64,000 bases of DNA from JAJDFU01 sp964641965 (GTDB lineage Bacteria; Bacteroidota; Bacteroidia; Chitinophagales; Saprospiraceae), in contig CAZXLD010000005.1 in assembly GCA_964641965.1 (NCBI GenBank), positions 1 through 64,000 on the forward strand, given 5' to 3'. A model generated the notes under the pieces. The model saw only the letters and a list, made by a program, of their open reading frames with translations, searched no databases and was not told where the DNA came from. The position numbers and the translations under genes were made by a program. Shown here one piece after another: positions 44,418 through 54,218 of this stretch. Numbering within the stretch: the first letter of the stretch is position 1; each line of letters begins with the position of its first letter.

Positions 44418-45242
44418 TTGGTCATTAACCTATGTCAAATTCAAGTTGCGGACGATCAGAAAGAAATGCTCCTGGCATTCTTGGCGGAGCTATCTTTTTC
44501 CGGATTTGAAGAAACCCCCGAGGGGTGGAAGGGATTTGTTGAGCCAGGTAAAGAACTGGACCAACTCGAATCGGACCTGATAGAGGTCCAAAAACGCATT
44601 CCCTTTTCCTACCGTTTTCAGGAATTGCCGGTAGTGAACTGGAACGAGACTTGGGAAGCTAATTTTTCTCCTATTCAGGTAGGTGATTTTTGCTGGATTC
44701 GGGCGCCCTTTCATCCTGAAACCCCCCAAGTTCCTTATCAGATCACCATACTTCCAAAAATGGCTTTTGGCACCGGTCATCATGAAACTACTTCCATGAT
44801 GATCGCGAGTATGAAGTCGATCCAAATACAGGACCGGACCGTGCTAGACTTTGGTTGTGGTACGGGTATTTTGGCTATTCTGGCAAAGAAAATGGGTGCA
44901 CAATTGGTTGAGGGTATTGACATTAGCCAAGAGGCTTATCAAAATAGCCTGGAAAATGCGGCCTTGAATTCGGTAGATATTCAATTTCGGGTAGGTAGCC
45001 TGGAGATAGCTGGCCGACAAAGGTACGATGTGATCTTAGCTAACATTACCCGGAATGTAATCCTGGAACATCTTCATGCGTTATATAAAAGGACTTCAAA
45101 GGGTGGAGAAATTGTTTTTTCAGGCATCCTTTTAATAGATGAACCTATCCTTACCAAAGAACTGTTGGAGATTGGTTTTACCTTGATTGAACTGCAAGCA
45201 AAAAATAAATGGATTTGTCTTCGGGCAAAAAAGCAAGATTGA
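44418..45242 (+). CDS. prmA: Ribosomal protein L11 methyltransferase
   Basis: The 274-aa enzyme shows the PrmA pattern: an N-terminal beta-alpha-beta substrate-recognition region, then KMAFGTGHHETTSMM, DFGCGTGILAILAKKMGA for SAM binding, and ILANITRNVILEHL. It trimethylates ribosomal protein L11. The best start I see is TTG 44418, in frame with folD and 16 nt past its stop. No ATG precedes the conserved region, so the start is uncertain. ATA 44406 or an internal codon are alternatives. It is 4 nt ahead of the 1514-aa secreted protein gene, implying co-transcription. Confidence 0.9.
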   Translation: MVINLCQIQVADDQKEMLLAFLAELSFSGFEETPEGWKGFVEPGKELDQLESDLIEVQKRIPFSYRFQELPVVNWNETWEANFSPIQVGDFCWIRAPFHPETPQVPYQITILPKMAFGTGHHETTSMMIASMKSIQIQDRTVLDFGCGTGILAILAKKMGAQLVEGIDISQEAYQNSLENAALNSVDIQFRVGSLEIAGRQRYDVILANITRNVILEHLHALYKRTSKGGEIVFSGILLIDEPILTKELLEIGFTLIELQAKNKWICLRAKKQD

Positions 45243-45246
45243 TCTT

Positions 45247-48200
45247 ATGATAAAGGCTATACAAAAGGGATTTCTATTTGGGCTGTTTTTACTTGGGAGT
45301 ATCGGCATTGGTCAAGCTCAAGTGGACAGTGTATTTTCTACGGATCAAGGTTTGTTCTTGTCAGAATTCAAGACCTATGTGTTGAGTCAGAATCGCGAAT
45401 GGGAATCGGCTGTCACCAACTTTATTGATGCTTTTGAGGCCAATATGGATGATTTCTCCAGAGAGTCGGTGATGCAGGCAGCCAACCAGATGAAAGTGCA
45501 GAAACTACCTGCCATTCCGTTGTATGGCTACTATGTCAATGCAGTCAATGCTTTCTTTGAAGGCCAAAAAAGCGATAATGAATCCTTCCGCAATTGGAAC
45601 GAAGTTGCCAAACGGATGCTGGAACGCGTAGAACGCAGAAAGCTGAACGACGTATTGGATTTTCTTCGGTTCTCGGAAGCTTTCTTTTTGACAGGGAAAC
45701 TTAGGGGATCTGATTTGGGAAATAACTGGAAGCCGGGGAGTCAGGATTGGTCATTCCAATATGAAGAGGGGCAACCGCAGGTCTTTTTCCAGCAAACCAA
45801 CTTGACCGTTTCCAGGAAACAGGATTCCATCATGATTTTGGCGACCTCCGGAGCCTTTTTGCCTTTATCTCAGGAATGGATAGGCAAAGGGGGTAAGGTA
45901 AGTTGGGAGCGTTTCGAAGGGTTAGAAGATGTGTATGCGGAGCTGGCGGATTACAAGATCGATATGACCAAAGGTTTATATCAGGCCAAAGGGGCACGCC
46001 TCAGTTACCCGCTCTATTTTGACGGTCGATTGATCGAAGGGACCCTGGAAGATAAACTGGTGGTTTCCAATAAAGCTACGGAAGGGTCTTACCCGCGCTT
46101 TGAATCTTACAAGAAAGTACTGGAAATCGATAATTTTGGAGAGGGAGTAAAATTTAAAGGCGGTTTCCGGATCCGTGGGACTACCATCTACGGGACGGGC
46201 TCTAAAGACGAAAAGGCAACGCTCCTGATTCTGAGTAAAGACGGGAGCGAGGTGCTTTTCAAAGGACAAGCCGAATCCTTTGCGGTAAAACGAGAGGAAT
46301 TAATTTTTGGTAATGAAGTAGCAGCAGCCCTTTATCTGAAAGGGCAGGATTCTTTATATCACCCTTCCGTTAAAATTCGATTTGAAATCCCGGACCGGGT
46401 GCTCCAGTTGACCAGGGGTAAAAGTGGTAGCGACCGTTATCCCTTCTCCAGTTCGTATCACGGCATCAATATCAATGCAGAGAATATTGTCTCCTATTTG
46501 GAAGCCGATTCCTTAGTCATTGGTCAGGACCGGATCACCTTATCCACGCAAAGCCAGGCCATTTTCGAATCCAATAAGTTTTTTGATCCCAGTGAATACT
46601 ATCGCATTCAAAATATTACTTCGGTAAATCCAATTGCGATTCTCCGTCGGGTGTCGGATGAAGAAGGGACCCGTTATTTGGATGCCGATTACGTAGCCAA
46701 GCAAATCAATCCCCGCCACACTATTGAGAATATCAAGGGATTGCTCTACGAATTGGTGAGTAAAGGATTCATCGCCTACGATTCGGATCGACAAATGGTA
46801 GAGGTGAAGGACAAGGTATTTCTGTATGCTGATGCCGATCAAGGAAAGGTAGACTACGATCAGATCAATATTAAATCGGTGAGCGACAGCTCCAATGCGA
46901 CGATGAATATGCGGAACGAAGCCCTTTCGATCAAGGGGGTTCAAAACCTGGAATTTAGTCGTCGCCAGCGGGTTGCAGTCGTACCGGATGAAAAGCGGTT
47001 GACCATTAAGGAAAACCGGGACCTTGAATTTCATGGCCTGGTTTACGCTGGATTTTCCACCTTGCAAGGGCGTTGGTTCCATTTCGATTATGAACCGTTC
47101 CAAATTCGGATGGACTCCATTCGCTACTTTGACATCTATATTCCCGAACGGCAGGTGGATGCCAACAACAATTCAACCGATGTAATGTCGTTGAGTTCCC
47201 GGATTGAAAACCTGAGCGGTATCCTGCTGATTGATGCCCCAGCGAATAAATCCGGTAAAAACAACATTGAAATGTTCCCTTCTTTTCAGAGCAAGGGAAA
47301 TGCCTATGTCTACTACGACTCGGATAGTACCTATTCCCGGGATTCGTTCTATTTCGAGTTGGAACCGTTTAGCTTCAACAACCTGGACCAGTTTGCCGCT
47401 GATGATATCAATTTTGACGGAAAAATGGTAAGTGCCGGTATTTTCCCGGATTTCGAACAGACCGTTTCCTTCCAAGAAGGGGATCGCTCTTTGGGTTTTG
47501 AGCACGAGAGTCCGGTGGATGGATTCCCAATCTATGGCGGGCGAGGCACTTATTCCGGATTGATCGGATTGAATGGCATGGGACTGGCGGGCAAGGGAAA
47601 CCTTAGTTATCAGAACGTATCTGTAGACGCAGAAGATTTTGTTTTCCGACCCAATCAGATGACTGTTAGCGCTGAATCTTTTGACCTGGACGAAGTTCGA
47701 ACAGCTGAAAAAGAAATTCCGGAAGTGCACGGGGCCAGTGTGGGCATTAACTGGAAGCCCTATCGGGACAGTATGTATGTGAGTTCCAAGGAAGGGAAGG
47801 CTTTTGATTTGTATAAAGATTACGATGTCAACTTTGATGGAACGGTGGTGCTAAGTTCAGGGGGGCTTAGTGGTATCGGTACCCTGGAATGGGACCGGGC
47901 TGCCTTGACCTCTGAGCTGTTTACCCTTGGTGCAGCATCGGCCTATGCCGATACCACCTCTATAGGGGTGAAAGCGCCGCGTTCGGAAGATGGGATAAAC
48001 GCATTGTATACGGAAGGCGTAAAAGGGACGGTGAATTTTGATGAGAAAGAGGCCAAGTTCGAGTCCTATGACGGGCAATTGGAGACCAACCTGCCTTACA
48101 ACGAATACAAAACCAGTATGAATGAGTTTACCTGGGATATGGAGAAGGAGTTGATTGTATTCGAATCCGATCCCGGTAAGCCCGGATTGTTTACCTCCGT

Positions 48201-49791
48201 ACACCCCGACCAGGACTCTCTCGCGTTTGAGGCGCAAACGGCTGCATACGACCTCACTTCAAATGACCTGATTTTGGGAGGGGTACCCTTTATTCAAAGT
48301 TGTGATGCGCGGATCTTTCCAGACAGCAATCGGGTATTCATCCAGCCGGGAGGTGTAATTCCCACCTTGGTCAACGCTCGTATTGTAGCGGATACCTCCA
48401 ATGAATATCACGTGATCAACCGGGCGGCGGTGGAAATTTTAGGAAAGAAATCCTACAAGGCCAGCGGTTTTTACGAATACAATATCGGAAATCGGGAACA
48501 GGAAATTCTGTTCGAGAGTATCATTGGTGAACGTGTCGGAAAAGGGGCCCGCAGCGAGAAAGCCACCGAAACCCGCGCTACCGGAAAGGTGTCAGCCGAC
48601 GATAGCCTATATATTGATTTCAAGACCCTTTACCAGGGGACGATCTCGCTAAATGCGCGTTCCAAGAACTTGTTCTTTGATGGGTTTGCTCGCTTTGATA
48701 CCGACCAGTTTCCAGAACTGGAATGGTTTTCCGTTTCGAGTGAGGGTGATAAAAAAGATTTGGCGATCCAGTTTGACCGTCCCAAGAATATTGAGGGCGT
48801 ACCCCTGGAAACCGGCTTGTTTATTAGTCGGGAGACTGCCAAGTTGTACCCCCGTCTTATGATGCCCTTGGGCTTCCGAAAAGACCGGCCAATTCTTCCG
48901 GTAAAAGGCCTGATCAAATACGATCTAAAATCGGATGCTTTCATCCTGGGGGATTCGTCCAAGGTAACCGGACAAAATGTGACCGGGCAGCAATTTATCG
49001 TATACAATAAGAATCGAAAAGTAGAAGGGGAGGGGAAGCTGGAAATCGGATCCGGCCTGCAATACATCAACATGGATGCAGCAGGAGAGATCAAAACTGC
49101 TTTCCCGGCCGCATCAGATACTGCTGCGGGTCCCTATGCGGATTATGAGGTAGAAGCCCGGATTATGGCGGGAATCAACTTTATTGTTCCCGAACGATTA
49201 CTGCGGATCATGACGAACGAAATTCAGGCGGGAAGTTTTGATGCCCGGGCCATCAGTTATTTGACGGATATCAACTTCTATAAGAAAGCCGCCTACGAAT
49301 TGTTTCCAGGCGATGATCCCAACGTAAAAGAGTCTATTGAGGCGATTAGTAGCGGATTCTTGGACCTCCCGCCGAAAGTGAACAATTACACTTTCTTGTT
49401 CTCAGAAATTCCAATGACCTGGAATTCGGATTATCAATCCTTTATCTCCACCGAGAAAGAATTGGGACTGGCCAGTATCAATGGCGTTCCCATTCACAAG
49501 AAACTGGAATGTTATCTAGAGGTGAAGATGCCCACTAATCTTAAAGACCGGTTGTACCTCTATGTCAAATCCCCGAGCGGTTTGTTCTATTTCTTCGGAT
49601 TCAAGGATGGAATTATGAACGTGACCTCTAACAATACGGCCTTTATGGATGAATTGCTGGCCATGAAGAAAAAGGAAACGATCATGAAAATGGCTGATGG
49701 CCAGACTTACGAATTGTTGATCGTAGAGCCTAGAACTGCCAGGGTCTTTTTGAACCGGATCAACGGAGCACTGGATCCTTCGAACAGGTAA
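45247..49791 (+). CDS. Large secreted protein of unknown function (1514 aa)
   Basis: I start at MIKAIQKGF (45247), 4 nt past prmA, giving a signal peptide of about 25 residues cleaved near GQAQ. The longer frame overlaps prmA. The mature protein is Asp/Gly/Ser-rich and almost entirely beta-strand by composition. Recurrent patterns include GRGTYSGLIGLNGMGL and GVKGTVNFDEKEAKF, in which strands alternate with FDG or FxGxxxF turns. This recalls repeat structures of LptD/OstA-like or AsmA-like lipid-handling proteins, but I cannot name a domain. There is no T9SS sorting domain at the C-terminus (ends INGALDPSNR). It may act in the periplasm or outer membrane. Two downstream genes share the unit. 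Confidence 0.8.
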   Translation: MIKAIQKGFLFGLFLLGSIGIGQAQVDSVFSTDQGLFLSEFKTYVLSQNREWESAVTNFIDAFEANMDDFSRESVMQAANQMKVQKLPAIPLYGYYVNAVNAFFEGQKSDNESFRNWNEVAKRMLERVERRKLNDVLDFLRFSEAFFLTGKLRGSDLGNNWKPGSQDWSFQYEEGQPQVFFQQTNLTVSRKQDSIMILATSGAFLPLSQEWIGKGGKVSWERFEGLEDVYAELADYKIDMTKGLYQAKGARLSYPLYFDGRLIEGTLEDKLVVSNKATEGSYPRFESYKKVLEIDNFGEGVKFKGGFRIRGTTIYGTGSKDEKATLLILSKDGSEVLFKGQAESFAVKREELIFGNEVAAALYLKGQDSLYHPSVKIRFEIPDRVLQLTRGKSGSDRYPFSSSYHGININAENIVSYLEADSLVIGQDRITLSTQSQAIFESNKFFDPSEYYRIQNITSVNPIAILRRVSDEEGTRYLDADYVAKQINPRHTIENIKGLLYELVSKGFIAYDSDRQMVEVKDKVFLYADADQGKVDYDQINIKSVSDSSNATMNMRNEALSIKGVQNLEFSRRQRVAVVPDEKRLTIKENRDLEFHGLVYAGFSTLQGRWFHFDYEPFQIRMDSIRYFDIYIPERQVDANNNSTDVMSLSSRIENLSGILLIDAPANKSGKNNIEMFPSFQSKGNAYVYYDSDSTYSRDSFYFELEPFSFNNLDQFAADDINFDGKMVSAGIFPDFEQTVSFQEGDRSLGFEHESPVDGFPIYGGRGTYSGLIGLNGMGLAGKGNLSYQNVSVDAEDFVFRPNQMTVSAESFDLDEVRTAEKEIPEVHGASVGINWKPYRDSMYVSSKEGKAFDLYKDYDVNFDGTVVLSSGGLSGIGTLEWDRAALTSELFTLGAASAYADTTSIGVKAPRSEDGINALYTEGVKGTVNFDEKEAKFESYDGQLETNLPYNEYKTSMNEFTWDMEKELIVFESDPGKPGLFTSVHPDQDSLAFEAQTAAYDLTSNDLILGGVPFIQSCDARIFPDSNRVFIQPGGVIPTLVNARIVADTSNEYHVINRAAVEILGKKSYKASGFYEYNIGNREQEILFESIIGERVGKGARSEKATETRATGKVSADDSLYIDFKTLYQGTISLNARSKNLFFDGFARFDTDQFPELEWFSVSSEGDKKDLAIQFDRPKNIEGVPLETGLFISRETAKLYPRLMMPLGFRKDRPILPVKGLIKYDLKSDAFILGDSSKVTGQNVTGQQFIVYNKNRKVEGEGKLEIGSGLQYINMDAAGEIKTAFPAASDTAAGPYADYEVEARIMAGINFIVPERLLRIMTNEIQAGSFDARAISYLTDINFYKKAAYELFPGDDPNVKESIEAISSGFLDLPPKVNNYTFLFSEIPMTWNSDYQSFISTEKELGLASINGVPIHKKLECYLEVKMPTNLKDRLYLYVKSPSGLFYFFGFKDGIMNVTSNNTAFMDELLAMKKKETIMKMADGQTYELLIVEPRTARVFLNRINGALDPSNR

Positions 49792-49827
49792 GTTTGAACC
49801 TTTTCATCTTCCTGGACTTCCCTTTCT

Positions 49828-50718
49828 ATGATCAAGAAAAGGTTAGTTCAGCTTTACGACATCATTTTTTCAGAGCCTTTCAGAGAAGGTTTTGAACGTG
49901 CGATCATCTTTCTTTCCATTTTTGGCTTTCTGGTCCATCTTGGGCTGATCACCTTGGTCCAGTTTGGCGTTTTTGAGGTCAAACCCGGTGTAGACTTACT
50001 CGATAACTACATCCAGGCGGTCTACACGCCATTTTCTTTTATCCTGATCCAGGAAATCTATTTGCTGATATACTACCTGCCGCAATCCTTTACTTCTTCC
50101 CTGGGGAAACAATACGAGATTATTTCGCTAATCATTATTCGAAAAATATTCAAGGATATTTCCAAAATTGAGCTTGAATTCCAGTCTTTGGGCAGTGAGT
50201 TGGGCCAGCAGCTTGGTGTAGATATGATTGGCGCATTGGTTCTTTTCTTCCTGGTGTTCCTGTTTTACCGATTGAGAAAGCGAAAGCCTTCGAAGGCTCC
50301 CAAGAAGGATATTCAGTCTTTTATTGGGTGGAAACAGGTGCTGGCAGTGTTGTTATTTCCCATACTGGGTGTGGTCATGTTTGTATCTTTATCTGCCTGG
50401 TTTTATGAAGCTTACCTCTATATCCTGGGAGCCATTCCGGAAATTGTCGATACCAATCAGGTCTTTTACGATGAGTTCTTTACCATTCTGGTCTTGGTGG
50501 ATGTGTTGATTCTGTTACTTTCCTTGCGCTATACCAGTGATTATAGTCAGATCATGCGCAATTCCGGCTTTATCATTTCTACCATGTTGATCCGGCTGTC
50601 TTTCCAGGCAGGCCCCTTGGTCAATACCCTCTTGGTGATCGGTGCCGTATCGTTTGGTGTCCTGATTCTTTGGATTTACAACCAAACAGTGGATATTGAC
50701 GATGTGGAAAATCAGTAA
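49828..50718 (+). CDS. Six-TM integral membrane protein, unknown
   Basis: The 296-aa protein has about six hydrophobic segments (about 22-45, 62-85, 135-155, 165-200, 215-235 and 255-285). No motif tells its function. A loop KRKPSKAPKKDIQSFIGWK is basic and probably cytoplasmic. It starts 36 nt after the 1514-aa secreted protein's stop and overlaps or touches the DUF3052-like gene's reading frame. Membership of one transcription unit with the secreted protein suggests a functional link that the sequence cannot specify. Confidence 0.75.
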   Translation: MIKKRLVQLYDIIFSEPFREGFERAIIFLSIFGFLVHLGLITLVQFGVFEVKPGVDLLDNYIQAVYTPFSFILIQEIYLLIYYLPQSFTSSLGKQYEIISLIIIRKIFKDISKIELEFQSLGSELGQQLGVDMIGALVLFFLVFLFYRLRKRKPSKAPKKDIQSFIGWKQVLAVLLFPILGVVMFVSLSAWFYEAYLYILGAIPEIVDTNQVFYDEFFTILVLVDVLILLLSLRYTSDYSQIMRNSGFIISTMLIRLSFQAGPLVNTLLVIGAVSFGVLILWIYNQTVDIDDVENQ

Positions 50719-50719
50719 C

Positions 50720-51184
50720 ATGGATCCAGTTTTCAAAAAGATGCAGCTGAAGGAGCAGCAAGAGGTGTTGGCCCTTCAGGCGCCAGCATCGTTCGCCTCC
50801 TCAATGACGACTATGCAAGAGGCAGTCCAACTGCATACCGAGATAGACGGGGCAGTAGCCGGCTATGGGTTCATCCTTGTTTTTGTAACTCAGTGCTCTG
50901 AGATTCAAGCTTTAGCGGGACCCTTGGATGCGGTACTGGTGGACGACGGTCTATTTTGGTGGGCCTATCCTAAAAAAAGTTCTAAGCGGTACCAGTCGGA
51001 TATCTCCCGAGATTCGGGCTGGCAGCCTTTAGGGGATTTGGGCTATGAAGGCGTTCGGCAGGTAGCGATCGACGAAGATTGGAGTGCCCTTCGCTTCCGA
51101 AAGGCGAAAAATATTAAAAAATTAACCCGAGATGCCAGTTGGGTGATGAGTGCAGAAGGGAAAGAACGAAAGGAGGTAGAGTGA
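50720..51184 (+). CDS. DUF3052-like protein
   Basis: The 154-aa product (starting at MDPVFKKMQL, 50720) matches DUF3052-like proteins. It has VLALQAPASF near the N-terminus, then LVDDGLFWWAYPKKSSKRYQSDISRD-type and VRQVAIDEDWSALRFRKAKN segments, which are the conserved half. The family is small, soluble and uncharacterised in most species. An alternative upstream start at 50696 overlaps the membrane protein gene by 23 nt. It ends the folD-prmA run. Confidence 0.75.
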   Translation: MDPVFKKMQLKEQQEVLALQAPASFASSMTTMQEAVQLHTEIDGAVAGYGFILVFVTQCSEIQALAGPLDAVLVDDGLFWWAYPKKSSKRYQSDISRDSGWQPLGDLGYEGVRQVAIDEDWSALRFRKAKNIKKLTRDASWVMSAEGKERKEVE

Positions 51185-51242
51185 GGAATGTAGATTTTGG
51201 ATTGGAGATTGAGGATTTTATGGCTTCTAAAATATGAATTCT

Positions 51243-52901
51243 TTAAGCCGGTTTCTTTTGCTGAATCCAGTTGTCAAAATCTTTTGTAGTTAGACAATTC
51301 AGGCACTGAGCGGCTTCTAGTCCTCCTTTTCGAGCTGCAGCAACGCCATACCGGATATCCCGAATGCCGGAAAGGCTATGCGCATCGGGATTGATAGAAA
51401 TCCACACTCCTTTTTCCAAGGCATAAGGTATCCAGCTCCAATCCAGGTCGAGCCGGTAAGGATTGGCATTCAATTCAATAGCCACTTTATTGTCGGCACA
51501 AGCATCTATCACAGCCTTGTGATGGATGGGATAGCCTGGGCGCGATAGCAACAAACGGCCTGTGGGGTGGCCGAGTATGGTCGTGAATGGGTTTTCAATG
51601 GCTTTGATGAGCCGGTTGGTAGCTTTAGACTCGTCCATCCTGAGATTGCTGTGGATAGATGCGATGATAAAATCGAATCCCGACAATAGTTCCTCCGGAT
51701 AGTCCAATGAGCCATCATTCAGGATATCGCTCTCAATCCCCTTGAATAGACGGAAACCCTTTAGCCCTTCATTGATCCGATCGATTTCCTCCCATTGTTT
51801 GCGGACTCGTTCTTCGGTGAGGCCGTTTGCATAAAAAGCAGAACGAGAATGGTCGGTGAGGCCCAGATAAGAGTAGCCCAAAGTTTGAGCCTCATCTACC
51901 ATTTCCCGAATGCTGTTCAGGCCATCGCTGTAGGTGGAATGGGCATGCACTACGCCCAAGATTTCCTGCTCTTCTACCAGTGTCGGAACCTGTTGTTCCT
52001 TTGCCTGCTCCAATATCCAGTCATCATTGCGCAATTCCGCCACAATGAATGGGAGGCCAGCTTGTTCAAAAAGTTGGCTTTCATTGGCTACGGGCCCTGC
52101 TTTCCCAAAATCCGATTCAAACCGATTCAGGAAGACGGGGTCGCCGGTATGTTGAAATTGTTGTTGCCCCCAGGAATCGATAGCGGAGAAGTACATCCGA
52201 ATAGGGTAGTCGTTTGCGGTTCTTCCTTTCCAGGAGGCACCGGTATCTTCCTCCAGGGTAATAGCCGGCCAGTCTTTCAAAACGGTTTTCCCAGATGCTT
52301 CGATCAGGAGATCAATAGCGTCCAGCACAATGTCTTTTCTGCGCAACGGCCCTGTTCGTTCTACCCTAAGGTCTGGAAAGGCGTCCCCAAACGAAGTCGT
52401 TAGGAATTGAGTTTCCATATCCAGGGTAGCATAGTGGTATTGATTTTTTGATTTGAGGTAGTATTCTAGTTTTACTTTAAGGTCTTGCTGGGTTTTTAGG
52501 CCGAAACCTTTTAGTTCCACTAGTCGATTTTCATTCACAGCATACAGGAGTTCGCCGATGGTTTCTACCTCGAGGTCCTTCCAGATAACCGCAATCTTCT
52601 TGGGGCCAAAGCCCTTAATGTGTAGCATTTCCCGGATTCCTTCCGGTGTTTTATCCTCGTATTTTTGCAGGGTGCTAAGGTGCCCGGTATCGACTAATTC
52701 GCGGATCTTACTGCTGATGGCTTTTCCTACCCCTTTTATGCTTTCCAATTCCGCAAGGGCCAGATCTGCCAGTGGCTGATCCATTTTACGTAGGGTCATG
52801 TAAGCATTCTGGTACGATCGGATCTTGAATGGATTTTCTCCATGCAGCTCCATGATCTGCCCCAGGTACTGAAAGGTTTTAGCAATTTCCTTATTGGTCA
52901 T
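51243..52901 (-). CDS. polX: PolX-family protein (pol beta + PHP), degraded pol site
   Basis: The 552-aa protein has the helix-hairpin-helix DNA-binding N-terminus (IKGVGKAISSKIREL and IKGFGPKKIAVIW), a polymerase-beta-like middle and a C-terminal PHP domain. The PHP metal motifs are complete: VHAHSTYSDG (H319, H321), LTDHS, GIESDI, ASIHSN, GHPTGR and NPDAHS. The polymerase site is not. Where PolX has GDxD after GSxRR, this protein has RTGPLRRKDIVLDAID, with Ala195 in place of the first Asp. Arg235 takes the place of the third (YPIRMY). PHP-based 3'-5' exonuclease or phosphoesterase activity is therefore more likely than polymerase activity. It lies just upstream of an amidase gene. Confidence 0.88.
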   Translation of the reverse strand: MTNKEIAKTFQYLGQIMELHGENPFKIRSYQNAYMTLRKMDQPLADLALAELESIKGVGKAISSKIRELVDTGHLSTLQKYEDKTPEGIREMLHIKGFGPKKIAVIWKDLEVETIGELLYAVNENRLVELKGFGLKTQQDLKVKLEYYLKSKNQYHYATLDMETQFLTTSFGDAFPDLRVERTGPLRRKDIVLDAIDLLIEASGKTVLKDWPAITLEEDTGASWKGRTANDYPIRMYFSAIDSWGQQQFQHTGDPVFLNRFESDFGKAGPVANESQLFEQAGLPFIVAELRNDDWILEQAKEQQVPTLVEEQEILGVVHAHSTYSDGLNSIREMVDEAQTLGYSYLGLTDHSRSAFYANGLTEERVRKQWEEIDRINEGLKGFRLFKGIESDILNDGSLDYPEELLSGFDFIIASIHSNLRMDESKATNRLIKAIENPFTTILGHPTGRLLLSRPGYPIHHKAVIDACADNKVAIELNANPYRLDLDWSWIPYALEKGVWISINPDAHSLSGIRDIRYGVAAARKGGLEAAQCLNCLTTKDFDNWIQQKKPA

Positions 52902-52910
52902 ACAAAATGG

Positions 52911-53552
52911 TTAGCCGTTTTGGTTGATGTACTGGATAATACTTCGAACCTGCGCTTCTGCAAATCGTTCTACCACATCCTCATCCATCAACAACGTAGC
53001 ATCTTCAAAATTATCGAAAAACAGGTGCTCAATTAAAATAGCCGGCATTACTGTTTTAGTCAATACAAAGAAACGGGCTTCTTTATCATGCTCTCCGCTG
53101 GCGCTTCCAGGCCGGTATTGAATTTCATCCTGAAACAATTCTTGCACTTGAAACCAATGAAAACCCGCTAATTGATCGGCCTTGGTTTGTCCCGGGGAGG
53201 TATAAATTTCATACCCGCGAGCCTGATGCGAAGCGGAAGCATTTGCATGGGTAGAGACAAAGATGCCGGGCTTGTAATTTCGGTGGTACCAGTTGGCTGT
53301 ATCAACTCGGTAATTCAGAGAGAAATCAAGATAGGGGTGGCTGACTACCAAGTACGGAATCCCTAGCTTTTCCAGCTTCATGGCCACATGATAGACCAAA
53401 TTACGGTTCCAAACCCCTTCATAGAAAATACTCCCTTGATGGAAGTTTCCTGTCTCGTGGTCGAATTGCTTTCCAACAGGTGTGGTGTAAGCGCCGGATG
53501 GATCCAAACCCCCATGGCCTGCGTCGAGAAATACTATAAGGTCGTCGGTCAT
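52911..53552 (-). CDS. N-acetylmuramoyl-L-alanine amidase (Amidase_3)
   Basis: The 213-aa protein shows the Amidase_3 fold: VFLDAGHGGLDPSG (Zn His), a second Glu in YEGVWNRNLV, ISTHANAS-like VSTHANASAS with the next Zn His, and VMPAILIEHLFFDN with the catalytic Glu. It would hydrolyse the amide bond between N-acetylmuramic acid and L-Ala in peptidoglycan. No signal peptide is present, as in phage-type or cytoplasmic-annotated amidases. The gene is 9 nt from PolX, which starts upstream on the same strand. Confidence 0.9.
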   Translation of the reverse strand: MTDDLIVFLDAGHGGLDPSGAYTTPVGKQFDHETGNFHQGSIFYEGVWNRNLVYHVAMKLEKLGIPYLVVSHPYLDFSLNYRVDTANWYHRNYKPGIFVSTHANASASHQARGYEIYTSPGQTKADQLAGFHWFQVQELFQDEIQYRPGSASGEHDKEARFFVLTKTVMPAILIEHLFFDNFEDATLLMDEDVVERFAEAQVRSIIQYINQNG

Positions 53553-53751
53553 AACGCGTGCTGTTCAGCCGGTTAGTATTGGTTTTAGGATAAAATATTG
53601 CTCGAAAAAGGACATTTTACCCTCAAAATGGCATAAGATACTATTCCAATGCATAAAGTATATGAAATTTGAGGGTTTGGCAGACAAAAGTGAAGTTGGT
53701 AGAGCGGAAAGTAACTGCGGTTTCTATCTTTAAATTTCTAACAAAAGCGCC

Positions 53752-54216
53752 ATGAGAATACCATTTCTTTTCCTTTTGATAGCGACCCTTGCCTGGTCTT
53801 GCAATGACGATGATCCTGGGGATCAGTTTCAGGATGATCTACAGCTGATCGAGAATTATTTAAGTGACAACAATTTGCAAGCGGAGGAACATCCCAGCGG
53901 ACTGTATTATTCTATTGAAGAACCCGGAGGAGCCGACAAGCCGACCTTTACCAGTGCGGTCAAGGTGTATTATCAAGGGCGGTTTCTAGATGGAACCGTT
54001 TTTGATGAGGTCCAGCCCAATGACCCTCCCGGCAGCTTTTTTCTCAGTGGTTTGATCCAGGGATGGCAGATTGGAATCCCCTTGATTGGCAGGGGAGGGA
54101 AAATTCGCTTGTATATTCCTTCCGTGCTGGGTTATGGGACAAGAGGTTCCGGAAGGAACGTTCCCCCAAACACCGTTCTGATCTTCGATATTGAACTGGT
54201 CGATTTTAACGGATAA
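53752..54216 (+). CDS. FKBP-type peptidyl-prolyl isomerase lipoprotein
   Basis: The 154-aa protein has a lipoprotein signal with LAWSC at the cleavage point (about Cys17). A single FKBP domain follows (VKVYYQGRFLDGTVFDE, GLIQGWQIGIPLIGRGGKIRLYIPS, LGYGTRG). It would catalyse proline isomerisation in the periplasm or outer membrane, assisting folding. Aromatic residues of the binding pocket (Y, F, W, Y, F) are present. Small FKBP lipoproteins are common in Bacteroidota. It stands alone and converges on the DUF3467 gene. Confidence 0.92.
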   Translation: MRIPFLFLLIATLAWSCNDDDPGDQFQDDLQLIENYLSDNNLQAEEHPSGLYYSIEEPGGADKPTFTSAVKVYYQGRFLDGTVFDEVQPNDPPGSFFLSGLIQGWQIGIPLIGRGGKIRLYIPSVLGYGTRGSGRNVPPNTVLIFDIELVDFNG

Positions 54217-54218
54217 CG

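Noticed and set aside
46540..47730. Two long minus-strand frames inside the 1514-aa gene
   Set aside because: They are antisense to a gene with a signal peptide and tight operon spacing; no independent support.
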